Of a stretch of DNA of 29,099 nucleotides, positions 13,148 through 22,409 are shown in pieces. Under the pieces are notes generated by a model. The model did no database searches, was not told the DNA's origin, and was given only the letters and a program-made list of their open reading frames with translations. The DNA comes from MWCM01 sp964558315 (lineage in GTDB: Bacteria > Patescibacteriota > UBA1384 > XYA2-FULL-43-10), in NCBI GenBank assembly GCA_964558315.1, contig CAZLCL010000007.1, positions 1 to 29,099 of the forward strand, given 5' to 3'. Numbering within the stretch: position 1 is the first letter of the stretch; every line of letters starts with the position of its first letter. The position numbers were made by a program, and so were the translations under genes.

Positions 13148-14700
13148 TTTTTGATATCTCTGCCAGTTATCGGTAAATTACCCGAAGTTAGTATTTTAAC
13201 ACCATTAATATGGTATGGCAATAGACGATATTGACCGTTATAAACTGACAATATCCCCTCAACATAAACCTTCTGGCCTTTTTTCATGCGAGGCTTTTTA
13301 ACTTGGCTGGTATTTTTTATAACTACTTTCAACTCGCTTGTCTCGGCAATTATAAATGTAGAGCCAGAGGTTTCTTTTACAATTCCAGCAGTTGCGATAT
13401 TCACACCTATAAGCTCATCGTTTAAATTATTGATCTCAACAAAAACCGGATCATTTTTATCTATTAAATTTTCTAAGATTTGAATGTCTGCAAAAGAAAA
13501 TATTTTTATTCTCTTCTCGCCAGATATTTGAGATATTTCCCCGCTTACTCTAATAACATCTCCGATATTAATTTCAGGGAAAAGCGCATGATACGAGTAA
13601 ATTTGTATCCCGCCACTATTATCTTGCATATAAAAATATTGTTTTGATAACATCCCGGGTGCCACAGATACTGTTCCTTCGACTAAAACTTGCTCTCCAA
13701 TTTCAGCTTGTTTAGCTAAGCTAATATCCGATAATAAGGCTTCTTCATTATTCGGCAAATTTTCAAAAGTCAACATATTATCCAATCCCGCAGTTAATGT
13801 TGCGCTCCAGCTCCAATTACCAGAGAAATTATTGTAAGAATGGCCTTTTAATGATTTCTCATATACGATTTCGTCTTTAATCTCGCCGTTCGGGTCAAAA
13901 AGACGCACGCTATCACCATTATCATTTAATGAAATTTTGCTTTGACTGTAATAAATTACCAGATATTCTCTTGGTTTAATCACTTCTTCTGATCCAAAGC
14001 AATACGGTGTTGACCCCCCATCCACATCATCTAGGCACCAATTATCAAGCTCTATCTGCTGATCGCTAATATTAAATATTTCAATAAATTCATTGCTTGA
14101 TCTCTCTATCGGTTCCGGCATAATCTCCCATATTTTTAGAGAATCAGTATATTGAGCAATAATATTTTCTTTGATTGGAGTCGGTAACGTAATTGTAAAA
14201 TCCGCTTTTGATACATTACTATCTGTGGCATTTGGAATTCTTGATAAAGATTTACCTTTTAGGGGAGTGGCGGCATTCTCCAGATAATTGAAACCGATAT
14301 TTTGCGGCAAAACAGGATCCTGCCAATCGCCGTATGCCACCATATCAATTATTGAATAGTCATCTTTTTTAAGAAGAAAGATTATTTCAGCAGAATTATT
14401 AAGCCAGCCACTACTTGTTTCATACAGATAATAATCTCCCGGAAGCAGTTCTCCCTGCAATTTTTTGCTGGCTGATCCGCCGTCTTTTAACTCGTAATCC
14501 GACAAGTTAATAGTATCTAAAGAGCAATTATATAGCTCCAGCCACTCTTTTTCTCCAGTATCAGGATTGGTATAAACTTCGTTTATAATTAAATCTTGAT
14601 TATCAAACGCCATAATGGGCATTACATTAAATAATACCTTAACCGCGACAATTAGAGCGATTAGAACAAATAGATATTGTGTGATTCCCCTTGTTTTCAT
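12994..14700 (-). CDS. Secreted lamin-tail-domain and OB-fold protein with LPITG motif
   Basis: The 568-residue product has an N-terminal signal or anchor segment (about 7-31). Two lamin-tail beta domains follow: one about 36-125 (IINEVYTNPDTGEKEWLELYN), one about 190-310 (IWEIMPEPI, NEFIEIFN). Two OB-fold-like segments come next, about 335-400 (VLVEGTVSVAPG) and about 430-505. Such proteins are common in Patescibacteria and are thought to act outside the cell, possibly binding DNA. At 509-513 the sequence reads LPITG, a sortase-type motif. Beyond it come about 55 residues, most of which overlap the start of tsaE in another frame, including a short hydrophobic stretch (MFCVYLAIWVAA) and a basic end. 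The C terminus is uncertain: real overlap, lost stop codon and sequencing error are all possible. Confidence 0.75.
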   Translation of the reverse strand: MKTRGITQYLFVLIALIVAVKVLFNVMPIMAFDNQDLIINEVYTNPDTGEKEWLELYNCSLDTINLSDYELKDGGSASKKLQGELLPGDYYLYETSSGWLNNSAEIIFLLKKDDYSIIDMVAYGDWQDPVLPQNIGFNYLENAATPLKGKSLSRIPNATDSNVSKADFTITLPTPIKENIIAQYTDSLKIWEIMPEPIERSSNEFIEIFNISDQQIELDNWCLDDVDGGSTPYCFGSEEVIKPREYLVIYYSQSKISLNDNGDSVRLFDPNGEIKDEIVYEKSLKGHSYNNFSGNWSWSATLTAGLDNMLTFENLPNNEEALLSDISLAKQAEIGEQVLVEGTVSVAPGMLSKQYFYMQDNSGGIQIYSYHALFPEINIGDVIRVSGEISQISGEKRIKIFSFADIQILENLIDKNDPVFVEINNLNDELIGVNIATAGIVKETSGSTFIIAETSELKVVIKNTSQVKKPRMKKGQKVYVEGILSVYNGQYRLLPYHINGVKILTSGNLPITGRDIKKWNLYLTTKNKQQSMSPILFQKFVAEMFCVYLAIWVAAKQLRLRQLQNIWE

Positions 14701-14707
14701 TAATAGT

Positions 14708-14713
14708 ATTTTA
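14708..14713 (-). promoter_or_regulatory. -10 box (TAAAAT) of the lamin-tail gene, leaderless
   Basis: On the minus strand TAAAAT ends 7 nt before the ATG at 14700, and no ribosome site is present. No clear -35 box. Confidence 0.45.
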
Positions 14714-14738
14714 ACAACTATTAACTAAAGATGATAGA

Positions 14739-15797
14739 TTATTTTATCAACATGGCATCGCCGTATGAATAAAAGCGATAGCCTTTTTTAATCGCCTGGT
14801 GGTAAGCGCTTTTTATTAAATCGTGTCCAGCAAATGCCGAGACCATGACCAGTAAAGTTGTTTTAGGCAGGTGAAAATTAGTTATCATAGCAGAGACAAT
14901 TTTAAATTTATAGCCTTCGGTAATAAATAAATTTGTTCTTCCCGCTAATGTTTCTTCGGTATTATCATTAATAATATCGCAAATATTATCTCTAGAAAAA
15001 ATTGTCTCGAGCACTCTTGTTGAGGTTGTGCCGACTGCTACGACTTTACCGCCCTTTTTTTTGGTTTCGATAATCTCTTTTATTATCTTTTTTGATACCT
15101 CATATTGTTCAAAGTGCATAACATGCCGATTGAGATCGTTATCTTTGATCGGCAAAAAAGTCCCTGCCCCGACATGCAAAGTAACATATCCAATTTTTAC
15201 ACCCTTTTGATGCAGTTTTGTCAGTAACTTCTTGGTAAAATGCAAACCTGCTGTTGGAGCGGCAATGCTTCCGTTTTTTTGCGCAAACACGGTTTGGTAT
15301 CTTTTTTGATGAAATTCTTCCTCTTCTTTCCCAGATGTAGAAATGTAAGGAGGAAGCGGAGTTTTGCCAATATTTTTGATCTCTTGCCAAAAATTTTTAC
15401 CTTCCAGATTAAATTTTACCATTGTATCTTGACGCTCTTTGCCGATTACTTTTAACTCTAACTTGCTGTTTTCAAATTTTAATAAAGTTCCGATTTTTAA
15501 ACGCCTGCCAAAAACTTTCCAACCATTATCAGATATTCGTTCAGATAATAATATTTCAACTTTTGCCCCAGAATCGCGTCTGCCGATTAATTTAGCTGGA
15601 ATAACTTTAGAGTTATTTAAGATTAACATGTCATTTTTGTTTAAAAAGTTATCAACCTCAAAAAAATACCGGTTTTCAATCGAAAAAGAGTTTTTATCAA
15701 CTACCATAAGCCTTGAACGATCTCTTTTCTCTGTCGGCTTATGAGCAATAAGCTTTTTGGGCAAAATATAATTATAACTGTCTAAATTTTTAGGCAT
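14739..15797 (-). CDS. queA: QueA, tRNA preQ1(34) S-adenosylmethionine ribosyltransferase-isomerase
   Basis: The 352-residue product is of normal length. Family segments are visible: YILPKKLIAHKPTEKRDRSRLMV at the start, NNSKVIPAKLIGRR, SIAAPTAGLHFT, VTLHVGAGTFLPI, GTTSTRVLETI, AGRTNLFITEGYKF, and ITNFHLPKTTLLVMVSAFAG. QueA transfers the ribosyl part of S-adenosylmethionine to 7-aminomethyl-deazaguanine in tRNA, giving epoxyqueuosine. QueH, which performs the next step, is encoded four genes upstream in the same direction, so the last two steps of queuosine synthesis are close together. No ribosome site is visible before the ATG. Confidence 0.95.
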   Translation of the reverse strand: MPKNLDSYNYILPKKLIAHKPTEKRDRSRLMVVDKNSFSIENRYFFEVDNFLNKNDMLILNNSKVIPAKLIGRRDSGAKVEILLSERISDNGWKVFGRRLKIGTLLKFENSKLELKVIGKERQDTMVKFNLEGKNFWQEIKNIGKTPLPPYISTSGKEEEEFHQKRYQTVFAQKNGSIAAPTAGLHFTKKLLTKLHQKGVKIGYVTLHVGAGTFLPIKDNDLNRHVMHFEQYEVSKKIIKEIIETKKKGGKVVAVGTTSTRVLETIFSRDNICDIINDNTEETLAGRTNLFITEGYKFKIVSAMITNFHLPKTTLLVMVSAFAGHDLIKSAYHQAIKKGYRFYSYGDAMLIK

Positions 15798-15824
15798 AAT
15801 TATTGTTAGAAATATTTTTACTAA

Positions 15825-16712
15825 TTATATATCAATTTGCTCGTTCTCGTGCATCTCCCCCTCTGATTTTCTACTTTTTTTGGTGTTCGAATTTTTAGCG
15901 ATTTTGTTATCGGTAATTTGATTATCTGAATCAACCTTTTTTATATGATTGTTACTTAAATTTTTTAACATCTTATCGCCCTGATCTTTAAAGATATTAT
16001 TCTCAATTTCTGTTTTAATGATTTCTTCACTATTAGAATCAGCTTTTAAAAACTCTTTGGTTTTATTTCTAACTTCGCTTAGCAGTGTTGGATTAGTAAT
16101 CTCCGCATCTAGCACTCTATCTGCCACATTACTATCAGTTAACTCATCTGCACTTTTAATGATTTTTGCTGATGTTTCTACTATTTTTTCCTCAATTTGC
16201 GCTTCGTGTAAATCGGCGATTAATTTTGATACCCGATACGGATTAGGAATTGATTGAAAAACAAAATTTTCTCTTTCTCCTGCAGTTTGTATTAATATAT
16301 TCCCATAATGTAGCATGGTGGGAAAAACACCATCCACTTTAGCCGAAACATCTTGTATTTGGTGTAGATGAAGCTCGGAAATTTTTCGTTTAAAAAATCC
16401 GTTTTGTTCCACATCTACGATTCTTTCGTTAGTTACGATATAGACATCTAAGTAGTAGTCAATAAAACCGTATAGCATAACTCCCAGTGCAAAAAGAATA
16501 TAACTAAAAACTGCAATTATTACTACGTTTCCTAGCCCTGATGAAAAATAATCCGGCCGATTTATCCAAAAGATTATTAGCGCTAAAATCGGAATACTCA
16601 TAATTATGGCTACAAAGACAAAACCGAAATAAGTAAACCAATGCCGTCTTAGCAACAAAAATACCTTCTCTTGAGATTTCTGACTTGGGAAAAATTTTCC
16701 AACAATTGGCAT
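15825..16712 (-). CDS. Bacterial PH-domain membrane protein
   Basis: The 295-residue product has two membrane segments (about 27-50 and 60-84). A bacterial PH (bPH2-type) domain follows at about 88-170: YIVTNERIVDVEQNGFFKRKISELHLHQIQDV is the typical signature, then YGNILIQTAGE. The remaining 120 residues are charged and low in hydrophobics, probably disordered. Such proteins are widespread and uncharacterised; membrane-associated scaffolding is the usual guess. The next gene upstream, 8 nt away, encodes a small membrane protein. Confidence 0.8.
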   Translation of the reverse strand: MPIVGKFFPSQKSQEKVFLLLRRHWFTYFGFVFVAIIMSIPILALIIFWINRPDYFSSGLGNVVIIAVFSYILFALGVMLYGFIDYYLDVYIVTNERIVDVEQNGFFKRKISELHLHQIQDVSAKVDGVFPTMLHYGNILIQTAGERENFVFQSIPNPYRVSKLIADLHEAQIEEKIVETSAKIIKSADELTDSNVADRVLDAEITNPTLLSEVRNKTKEFLKADSNSEEIIKTEIENNIFKDQGDKMLKNLSNNHIKKVDSDNQITDNKIAKNSNTKKSRKSEGEMHENEQIDI

Positions 16713-16720
16713 ATATACCT

Positions 16721-16933
16721 TTAAATTATATTAATCTGTGTTGGCCAGTCTCGTGTGGCAATCACAACTATTGAAAATATAATTATAATAATTGATATTG
16801 TAGAATATGTGATTATTACCGGCTTGGTTAGATCGCCTATATACCCAAATCTCCACAAATGATAAATTCCCATAGCGCTGAATGCGATAAAGGCTAATAA
16901 ATATAAAATGTAAAAAACTAAAACAAATATCAT
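16721..16933 (-). CDS. Small two-pass membrane protein
   Basis: The 70-residue product has two clear membrane segments (about 1-26 and 40-61) with a short polar link containing GYIGDLTKP. It lies 3 nt after the queH stop and 8 nt before the PH-domain gene, so it is part of the same operon. No family recognised. Confidence 0.7.
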   Translation of the reverse strand: MIFVLVFYILYLLAFIAFSAMGIYHLWRFGYIGDLTKPVIITYSTISIIIIIFSIVVIATRDWPTQINII

Positions 16934-16936
16934 AAT

Positions 16937-17518
16937 TTACTCCAATAATCCCTCTTCTAAACTGTAAGAGCATCCGCAATAAGTCGCCAAATACATTTTG
17001 TGATTTCTGGCATAATTTCTACCCTGCCAATAACCTTTTCTAAAGTCTCGGTAAAAAAATTTTATACCAATCTCCTGTTCTAATTCAAGACCTATATTTA
17101 ATAACTCTTCATGATCTTTGTAGGGGGTCACCAACATTGTTGTCGAAAAATTCGGGATTTTGCGATTCTTTGCTTCTGATGCGGTTTTTGTCATAAGTAA
17201 ATCATAACAGAATTGGCATCTTTTTGTCTGCCATCTTTTTTTATCATTAATATATTTTATTGAGCTTTTGTCTTGATACGGCATTAACGGCGCAAAAAAT
17301 TCTTGAACATCATATTCCGGCGCTAACAGCTCCAATTGATTCTCAGTGCAGTATTTTTTAATATCACTCAGCCTTTTATTATATTCTGCTCTCCCATGCA
17401 CAGAGGGATTATAAAAATATACTATCACATCAAAATTTTCCTTTTTTAAACTTTGATGTGTATAGCTTAAACACGCTCCGCAACAAACATGCAATAATAA
17501 TCTTTTTTTTGCCCCCAT
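16937..17518 (-). CDS. queH: QueH, epoxyqueuosine reductase
   Basis: The product (193 residues from ATG 17518) carries the QueH/DUF208 pattern: LLLHVCCGACLSY at the start with the paired Cys, YFYNPSVHGRAEYNKRL, KRCQFCYDLL with a CxxC, and YCGCSYS near the end. These Cys hold an iron-sulfur cluster and an additional metal site in characterised QueH. It reduces epoxyqueuosine in tRNA to queuosine and replaces the cobalamin-dependent QueG. I favour ATG 17518 because it gives the short start usual for the family and has GGGG 6 nt upstream; ATG 17524 and TTG 17530 are in frame. It follows ruvB. Confidence 0.92.
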   Translation of the reverse strand: MGAKKRLLLHVCCGACLSYTHQSLKKENFDVIVYFYNPSVHGRAEYNKRLSDIKKYCTENQLELLAPEYDVQEFFAPLMPYQDKSSIKYINDKKRWQTKRCQFCYDLLMTKTASEAKNRKIPNFSTTMLVTPYKDHEELLNIGLELEQEIGIKFFYRDFRKGYWQGRNYARNHKMYLATYCGCSYSLEEGLLE

Positions 17519-17537
17519 AATCATCCCCAAAAATATT

Positions 17538-18569
17538 TTAAATTGAAATTAATTTACTTTGATTACTAACACCGCCAAGATTCATATGCAGTATCGCCGC
17601 TGGCGTGGCGACCCTTCCCTTTCGAGTCCTGTCAACAAAACCAATCTGCAATAAAAACGGTTCAATCATATCCTCAATAGTATCCCTGTCTTCCGCCATT
17701 GCGGCGGCTATTGTTTCTATTCCAACTGGTCCACCACCAAATTTTTCAATAATAATTTTTAAATACTCCCGATCATTTTTATCTAGTCCAATCTCATCTA
17801 TCTCCAAACCGCTAAGTGCTTTATGTGCAATTTGACTATCAATTGCCCCTTTATGTTTAACCTCGGCATAGTCTCTAACTCTTTTTAAAATTCGGTTAGC
17901 GATACGTGGCGTTTTTCTAGCTCTTTTGGCAATCTCTTTTAGCCCCGTATCATCAATCTTAATCTTCAATTTTTTAGCCGCATTATTCATTATTTCAGCT
18001 AATTCCTTTTCTGAATAAAATTCTAATCTATACGAAACCCCAAAACGATCTCGTAAAGGAGACGAAAGAGAGCCCATTTTGGTAGTAGCACCGATCAATG
18101 TAAATTTGGGTAAGTCAATTCTCATCGTTTTGGCGCTTGGCCCTTTGCCCAGTATCAAATCAATAGCATAATCTTCCATAGCTGGATAAAGAACTTCCTC
18201 AATATTTCGATTTAGTCTGTGTATCTCATCTATAAATAGCACATCGCCATCGCTTAAATTTGTTAAGATGCTAGCCAAATCACCCGCTCTTTCGATTGCA
18301 GGGCCGCTGGTAACGCGAATATTACTCCCTAATTCATAAGCAATAATATGAGCTAAAGTCGTTTTTCCCAAACCGGGAGGCCCGTATAGCATTAAATGCT
18401 CTACAGGTTCTTGTCTTTTTTTAGCCGCTTGCAAGCAAATTAAAAGATTCTCACGAATATTTTCTTGTCCAATATACTCATTTAATTTTTTTGGACGTAA
18501 AGATATTAAAACTTCATCCTCGTTTGTTTCGTCCGGGACAATAATTTTTTTGGTTAAGTCTATCTCCAT
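17538..18569 (-). CDS. ruvB: RuvB, Holliday-junction branch-migration ATPase
   Basis: The 343-residue product is of full length. Walker A is GPPGLGKTTLAH, Walker B FIDEIHRL, sensor 1 LIGATTKMGSLSSPLRDRFG, and the C-terminal winged-helix segment contains GGPVGIETIAAAMAEDRDTIEDM and GFVDRTRKGRVATPAA. It forms hexamers that pump DNA through the RuvA-bound junction. ruvA is encoded next upstream with an 86-nt gap, and ruvC lies about 7 kb further upstream, so the three genes are split into two groups. Confidence 0.97.
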   Translation of the reverse strand: MEIDLTKKIIVPDETNEDEVLISLRPKKLNEYIGQENIRENLLICLQAAKKRQEPVEHLMLYGPPGLGKTTLAHIIAYELGSNIRVTSGPAIERAGDLASILTNLSDGDVLFIDEIHRLNRNIEEVLYPAMEDYAIDLILGKGPSAKTMRIDLPKFTLIGATTKMGSLSSPLRDRFGVSYRLEFYSEKELAEIMNNAAKKLKIKIDDTGLKEIAKRARKTPRIANRILKRVRDYAEVKHKGAIDSQIAHKALSGLEIDEIGLDKNDREYLKIIIEKFGGGPVGIETIAAAMAEDRDTIEDMIEPFLLQIGFVDRTRKGRVATPAAILHMNLGGVSNQSKLISI

Positions 18570-18655
18570 TTATAAAAACCATTAAAAATATCAAGCTAAT
18601 TTTGTTAACTTATCTTAACACATATTTACGCGGCTATAAATCTTTAATAATTAAT

Positions 18656-19228
18656 CTATTTTTTATTTTTCAAAATCCATCTAATTTTTTCTTCACTATT
18701 GGTAATTTCTTTCGGGATTTGGATTAATAGTTTTTGTATTTCATGTTTTTTATAGCCCAATGCCAACAGACCTTCGCTGACACTGTTGTTATCATTTTCT
18801 TCAGATAAGATCATCCTGCTATCAGATTCATTAATTCTTGATTTTAAATTTAAAATAATATTTGCGGCAACTTTTTTCCCAATTCCCGAAACGGAAGTAA
18901 AAAAAGTCACGTCGTTATTCTCAATCGCAGAAAATATCTGATTATGGCTCCCGGAATTCATAATGTTCTGAGCGGCCTTAGGACCAATTCCCGAAACGGA
19001 AATTAGCAGTTTAAACAGTTCCAACTCTTGATAACTCAAAAAACCATATAGTTCGTATTGATCTTCCTTGATATGTTCATGAATATAAAGCTTAATCTCT
19101 CGATTTAAGTCATAATCTAAAATGTTGACATTGCTTAAAATATTTATTTTATAACCCACCCCAGAAACAGCAACTATTACCATTCCATCTCTTTTAATAT
19201 CAATTTTACCTTTTAGCATTGAAATCAT
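18656..19228 (-). CDS. ruvA: RuvA, Holliday-junction binding subunit
   Basis: The 190-residue product begins MISMLKGKIDIKRDGMVIVAVSGVGYKI, the RuvA OB-fold start. It has both helix-hairpin-helix loops (SVSGIGPKAAQNIM and SVSGIGKKVAANII), and ends in the RuvB-binding domain (EGLLALGYKKHEI). Its ATG overlaps the TGA of the phosphohexomutase gene by ATGA, so the two are translationally coupled. Confidence 0.95.
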   Translation of the reverse strand: MISMLKGKIDIKRDGMVIVAVSGVGYKINILSNVNILDYDLNREIKLYIHEHIKEDQYELYGFLSYQELELFKLLISVSGIGPKAAQNIMNSGSHNQIFSAIENNDVTFFTSVSGIGKKVAANIILNLKSRINESDSRMILSEENDNNSVSEGLLALGYKKHEIQKLLIQIPKEITNSEEKIRWILKNKK

Positions 19229-20661
19229 GAATATTTATTTATCAATTTTTTTACTTCTCTAACACCTTTTTTGACTTGCTCCTTAGACTTTGCTTCCAAA
19301 TTTAATCTCACGACAGGGTCGTTATGAGAGGGATGAATATTGTAATGGTAGTCGGGCAATTCAACTTGTATGTCGCCTAAGAAAAGTCTGCTAACAATGC
19401 CCAAACTTTGATAATGTTTATTTAAGTTCTCTAACAGCTTTTGGTAATCGTTAACTTCAATATTAATATCGCCCGTTACAAAATAGCCTCTCTTGGCATT
19501 ATTTAATAGTTCCTTAAAAGTAAGTTTTTCTTTTGTCATTCTGTGTAAAATTATCAACAAAGGCAATATTCCGCTCTCTGCATTAAATGACTCTCTAAAC
19601 ATAAAATGATCAGCCTCCTCGCCAGCAAGAGGAGCATCAAACTCCTCCATGGCTTTTTTGACAAAAGAGTTACCAACTTCGGCTAATTCAATTTTTGCGT
19701 TATGTTCAAGAGCGATCTCGCGACAAGCCCAGCTCATTGGAGGCGTGCATATCACTGTAGAATGTGGATGTTTTTTAAAGACCCATGGTAATAACATGGC
19801 TGTAATAAAACCACCGGTTAGGATCTCCCCCTCTGGAGTAATAAAAGATATTCTGTCGGCGTCTCCATCCCACGCCACACCAAAATCTGCCTTATCTTTT
19901 TTAAGTTTTGCTACCAGCTCTATTAAATTCTCCGACACCATCGGATCTGGTTCATGATTGGGGAATTCTCCATTGGGCTCAAAATACAACTTTGTAGCTT
20001 TGATCGGTAATTTGTTAATTATGCCCTCAAAGGCCGATCCGGCTGAGCCGTTTCCACCGTCAAATATTATGCTTTGATTATCAAACATATTATAATCAAA
20101 AAATGATAGTATATACTGCTCAAAATCCTCAGAAATATTAATCTTTTTTAATTTACCTTTTGCATCTATTTTGGGGAATTTCTGCTCTAGTGCAACCTCT
20201 TTAAGCTGTTCCATGCCGCTACCCTTAGCAACAGGAGTCACTTTGCCCTCTTTGTATTTAGAAATTTTGAAACCGTTTAGCTCTTTTATGGTGTGAGAGC
20301 CTGTGTTCATTACACCGATATCATATTTGTAATGTCCGATCGCAAAATATAGCTTATCCGTAGTAACCAACCCAATAAAATCCACATCGACACCCTGCTC
20401 TAACAAACCATCAATTAAGGCTTTGGATAGGGCCGGCGAAGTACGTCTTGCATCGTGGCCAACAACCACCCTCTTCGGTTTTTGACTAACGGCAATAGCT
20501 CTACCAATAACCTTAGCGATTTCCGGACTCAAAACAGAGCCGTGTGCAGATTTTTCTTTGGCGCTTCCAGGCTCGATATTTTGTGCTTTAACAAATTCCG
20601 CCTCTGCCCCGCGAATGTCCAAAGACCTAAATAAATGTGGGTTGATTTCAATTTTTTTCAT
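19225..20661 (-). CDS. Phosphomannomutase/phosphoglucomutase family protein
   Basis: The 478-residue product has the four-domain alpha-D-phosphohexomutase pattern. The phosphoserine loop is unusual: TGSHTIKELNGFK (S122) instead of TASHNP. The metal loop WDGDADR (264-270) is normal. The sugar loop reads GEEADHFMF where most members have GEMSGH-like sequence. The phosphate-binding end HPSHNDPVVRLNLEA resembles the usual RPSNTEPxxRxxxE. It should interconvert hexose 1- and 6-phosphates and could link the ROK kinase to nucleotide sugars. The changed loops may alter substrate choice. AAGGAAG lies 9 nt before the ATG. Confidence 0.88.
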   Translation of the reverse strand: MKKIEINPHLFRSLDIRGAEAEFVKAQNIEPGSAKEKSAHGSVLSPEIAKVIGRAIAVSQKPKRVVVGHDARRTSPALSKALIDGLLEQGVDVDFIGLVTTDKLYFAIGHYKYDIGVMNTGSHTIKELNGFKISKYKEGKVTPVAKGSGMEQLKEVALEQKFPKIDAKGKLKKINISEDFEQYILSFFDYNMFDNQSIIFDGGNGSAGSAFEGIINKLPIKATKLYFEPNGEFPNHEPDPMVSENLIELVAKLKKDKADFGVAWDGDADRISFITPEGEILTGGFITAMLLPWVFKKHPHSTVICTPPMSWACREIALEHNAKIELAEVGNSFVKKAMEEFDAPLAGEEADHFMFRESFNAESGILPLLIILHRMTKEKLTFKELLNNAKRGYFVTGDINIEVNDYQKLLENLNKHYQSLGIVSRLFLGDIQVELPDYHYNIHPSHNDPVVRLNLEAKSKEQVKKGVREVKKLINKYS

Positions 20662-20726
20662 TTGTTAACTTCCTTTAGCTTAAAATGAGTCTTTAATTGC
20701 TCATAATATTATATTTTATATAAGAC

Positions 20727-21710
20727 TTAAACCTGTTTAACTTTCATCAAGGCATCAAATGATTCTCCGGCGGCTAATAAATATTTGGTCCAACGGTGTT
20801 TTTTCCAAAGTTCACGATTAGCCAGAAGCTTATCTGTAATATCTCTTTCTGGACTGTATAAATTGCGATACCAGCATATTATATGCCTAATTATTGCTGC
20901 TCGAAATAAATCTTGATCGGAAATTGGCGCTATAGCACTTTCATACCAATATTCCTGAAATTCTGGATGCTTCCAAAGATAAAGCCATAAAAACACGGGG
21001 TCAGTTAATACGTGATCGTATGAGAACCACTCAAAATCGCTCAGTATAACATCTCCTTTTGGGCCTATAATAATGTTAGCAGGGACGAGGTCGGAAATTG
21101 AATAAGATAAATTTTCAGGAAGGTAATAATCATCAGAACATTTATCGTAATATGCAATTTGATTGTCTAGACTAATGCCAAAGCCCTTTTCTATGTATTG
21201 CGGGTTGCATTTCATGAGGTCAGTCTCAAACCTCGGATGCTCGAAACCGGCGTAGTGTTTATTTTGTGGCCCGATAGCTCGAATTTTTATCAAATTCTCA
21301 TTAACCCGGTCCAATATCTGTTTAAGCTTGGGCAGATATTTATCCTGAATTTCATCGTAACCGAAAAGTCCCAGATCGGTCGAAAAGTAAGGAGACAAAG
21401 CTTCGCCATCTTTATATCTTCTAATCAACCAAAAGTAATCGCCATGCCAACCAGTAGTAATAATATCAGTAATATTTATCCCGGCAACATTTTCGGTCAT
21501 TATTTTACAAGCAGCTGCTTCTCTTAAATAGTTTGAAATTCTTTTTTCTTCTGTTTTGGGCAATATCTTGAATATTACATTATTTCCTTCAAAAACTGCT
21601 CTTGATAATTTAGCATCGTAGCCTTTTTTGTGATCAAAAGGAGACAGGTCGGTGAGACCAATCTCATCAGCGATCTGTCTAATAATTGTTTCAGCTTCTA
21701 TTCGATTCAT
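20727..21710 (-). CDS. Aminoglycoside/choline-kinase-like phosphotransferase
   Basis: The 327-residue product resembles the APH/choline kinase fold: an N-terminal lobe with VIFKILPKTEEKR, a catalytic-loop-like SDLVPANIIIGPKGD with Asp and Asn, and a metal-binding LSDFEW. The usual His before the catalytic Asp (HGD) is not there (ISD). It starts 4 nt after a glycosyltransferase gene and closes a five-gene cluster with galT, so a small-molecule or sugar kinase acting in glycan synthesis is more likely than antibiotic resistance. Substrate unknown. Confidence 0.7.
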   Translation of the reverse strand: MNRIEAETIIRQIADEIGLTDLSPFDHKKGYDAKLSRAVFEGNNVIFKILPKTEEKRISNYLREAAACKIMTENVAGINITDIITTGWHGDYFWLIRRYKDGEALSPYFSTDLGLFGYDEIQDKYLPKLKQILDRVNENLIKIRAIGPQNKHYAGFEHPRFETDLMKCNPQYIEKGFGISLDNQIAYYDKCSDDYYLPENLSYSISDLVPANIIIGPKGDVILSDFEWFSYDHVLTDPVFLWLYLWKHPEFQEYWYESAIAPISDQDLFRAAIIRHIICWYRNLYSPERDITDKLLANRELWKKHRWTKYLLAAGESFDALMKVKQV

Positions 21711-21714
21711 TATA

Positions 21715-22404
21715 CTATCTCCAATTCCTATTCTTTCTTACTAATTCAGGGTATTCAAATAAGCCATCATTCGAGATGGTAATTGAGCCACTATGCTTTC
21801 TGTATTTTATTAAACTATTTGCAGTATAGTGAAATTTATAGCCGGCACAGTATAACCTAGAAAACAGATCATAGTCTTCAGCTTTTCGGAAAAATGAGTT
21901 ATATGGGTGGTCCAAAACTATCTGCCGATAGTAGGACGAGGAGGCATGAGGTATAAAGTCAAAACGCTTGAAATCTTCAATATTAAAATTTCTTGACTGA
22001 TATTTTTCGATACGCCCATACTCTTCAAAATACCAATAGTCAATATCGCTATATAAGATATCTGATTTCGAGCTCGCCATTTCTTCCAGTGTTAGCTCAA
22101 ATCTATTAGGGTAGCAGATATCGTCCGAATCCATGACTGCGATAATATCTGAACTAGCAACCTCATTGCCAAAATTTCTGGCACAGGCAATTCCCATACC
22201 ATTCTGATCATTTAGCCTGTAATATTTGATTCTCGAATCGTTAAGGGCCTTAATTATCTCTTCTGTTTTGTCTTCTGGTTTGCTATGATCATCAACAATT
22301 ATTAACTCCCAGTCACTCTCTGTTTGAGCAATAATCGACTCCGCCATTTCTTTAATGTATTCATCTCGATCCCGTGTTGCTACCACACAACTTATTCTAG
22401 GCAT
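21715..22404 (-). CDS. Family 2 (GT-A) glycosyltransferase
   Basis: The 229-residue product opens with ISCVVATRDRDEYI, then WELIIVDDHSKPEDKT, GMGIACARNFG, and VMDSDDICYPNRF carrying the DxD-type metal motif. These are hallmarks of GT2 enzymes that add a sugar from a nucleotide donor. No membrane segments are seen, so it is cytoplasmic. It lies 5 nt after the GT4 gene and 4 nt before the kinase gene in one operon. Donor and acceptor unknown. Confidence 0.9.
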   Translation of the reverse strand: MPRISCVVATRDRDEYIKEMAESIIAQTESDWELIIVDDHSKPEDKTEEIIKALNDSRIKYYRLNDQNGMGIACARNFGNEVASSDIIAVMDSDDICYPNRFELTLEEMASSKSDILYSDIDYWYFEEYGRIEKYQSRNFNIEDFKRFDFIPHASSSYYRQIVLDHPYNSFFRKAEDYDLFSRLYCAGYKFHYTANSLIKYRKHSGSITISNDGLFEYPELVRKNRNWR

Positions 22405-22409
22405 ATTAT

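Noticed and set aside
20727..21710. Aminoglycoside resistance gene
   Set aside because: Only the general kinase fold is visible, and the gene is embedded in a glycan-synthesis operon.
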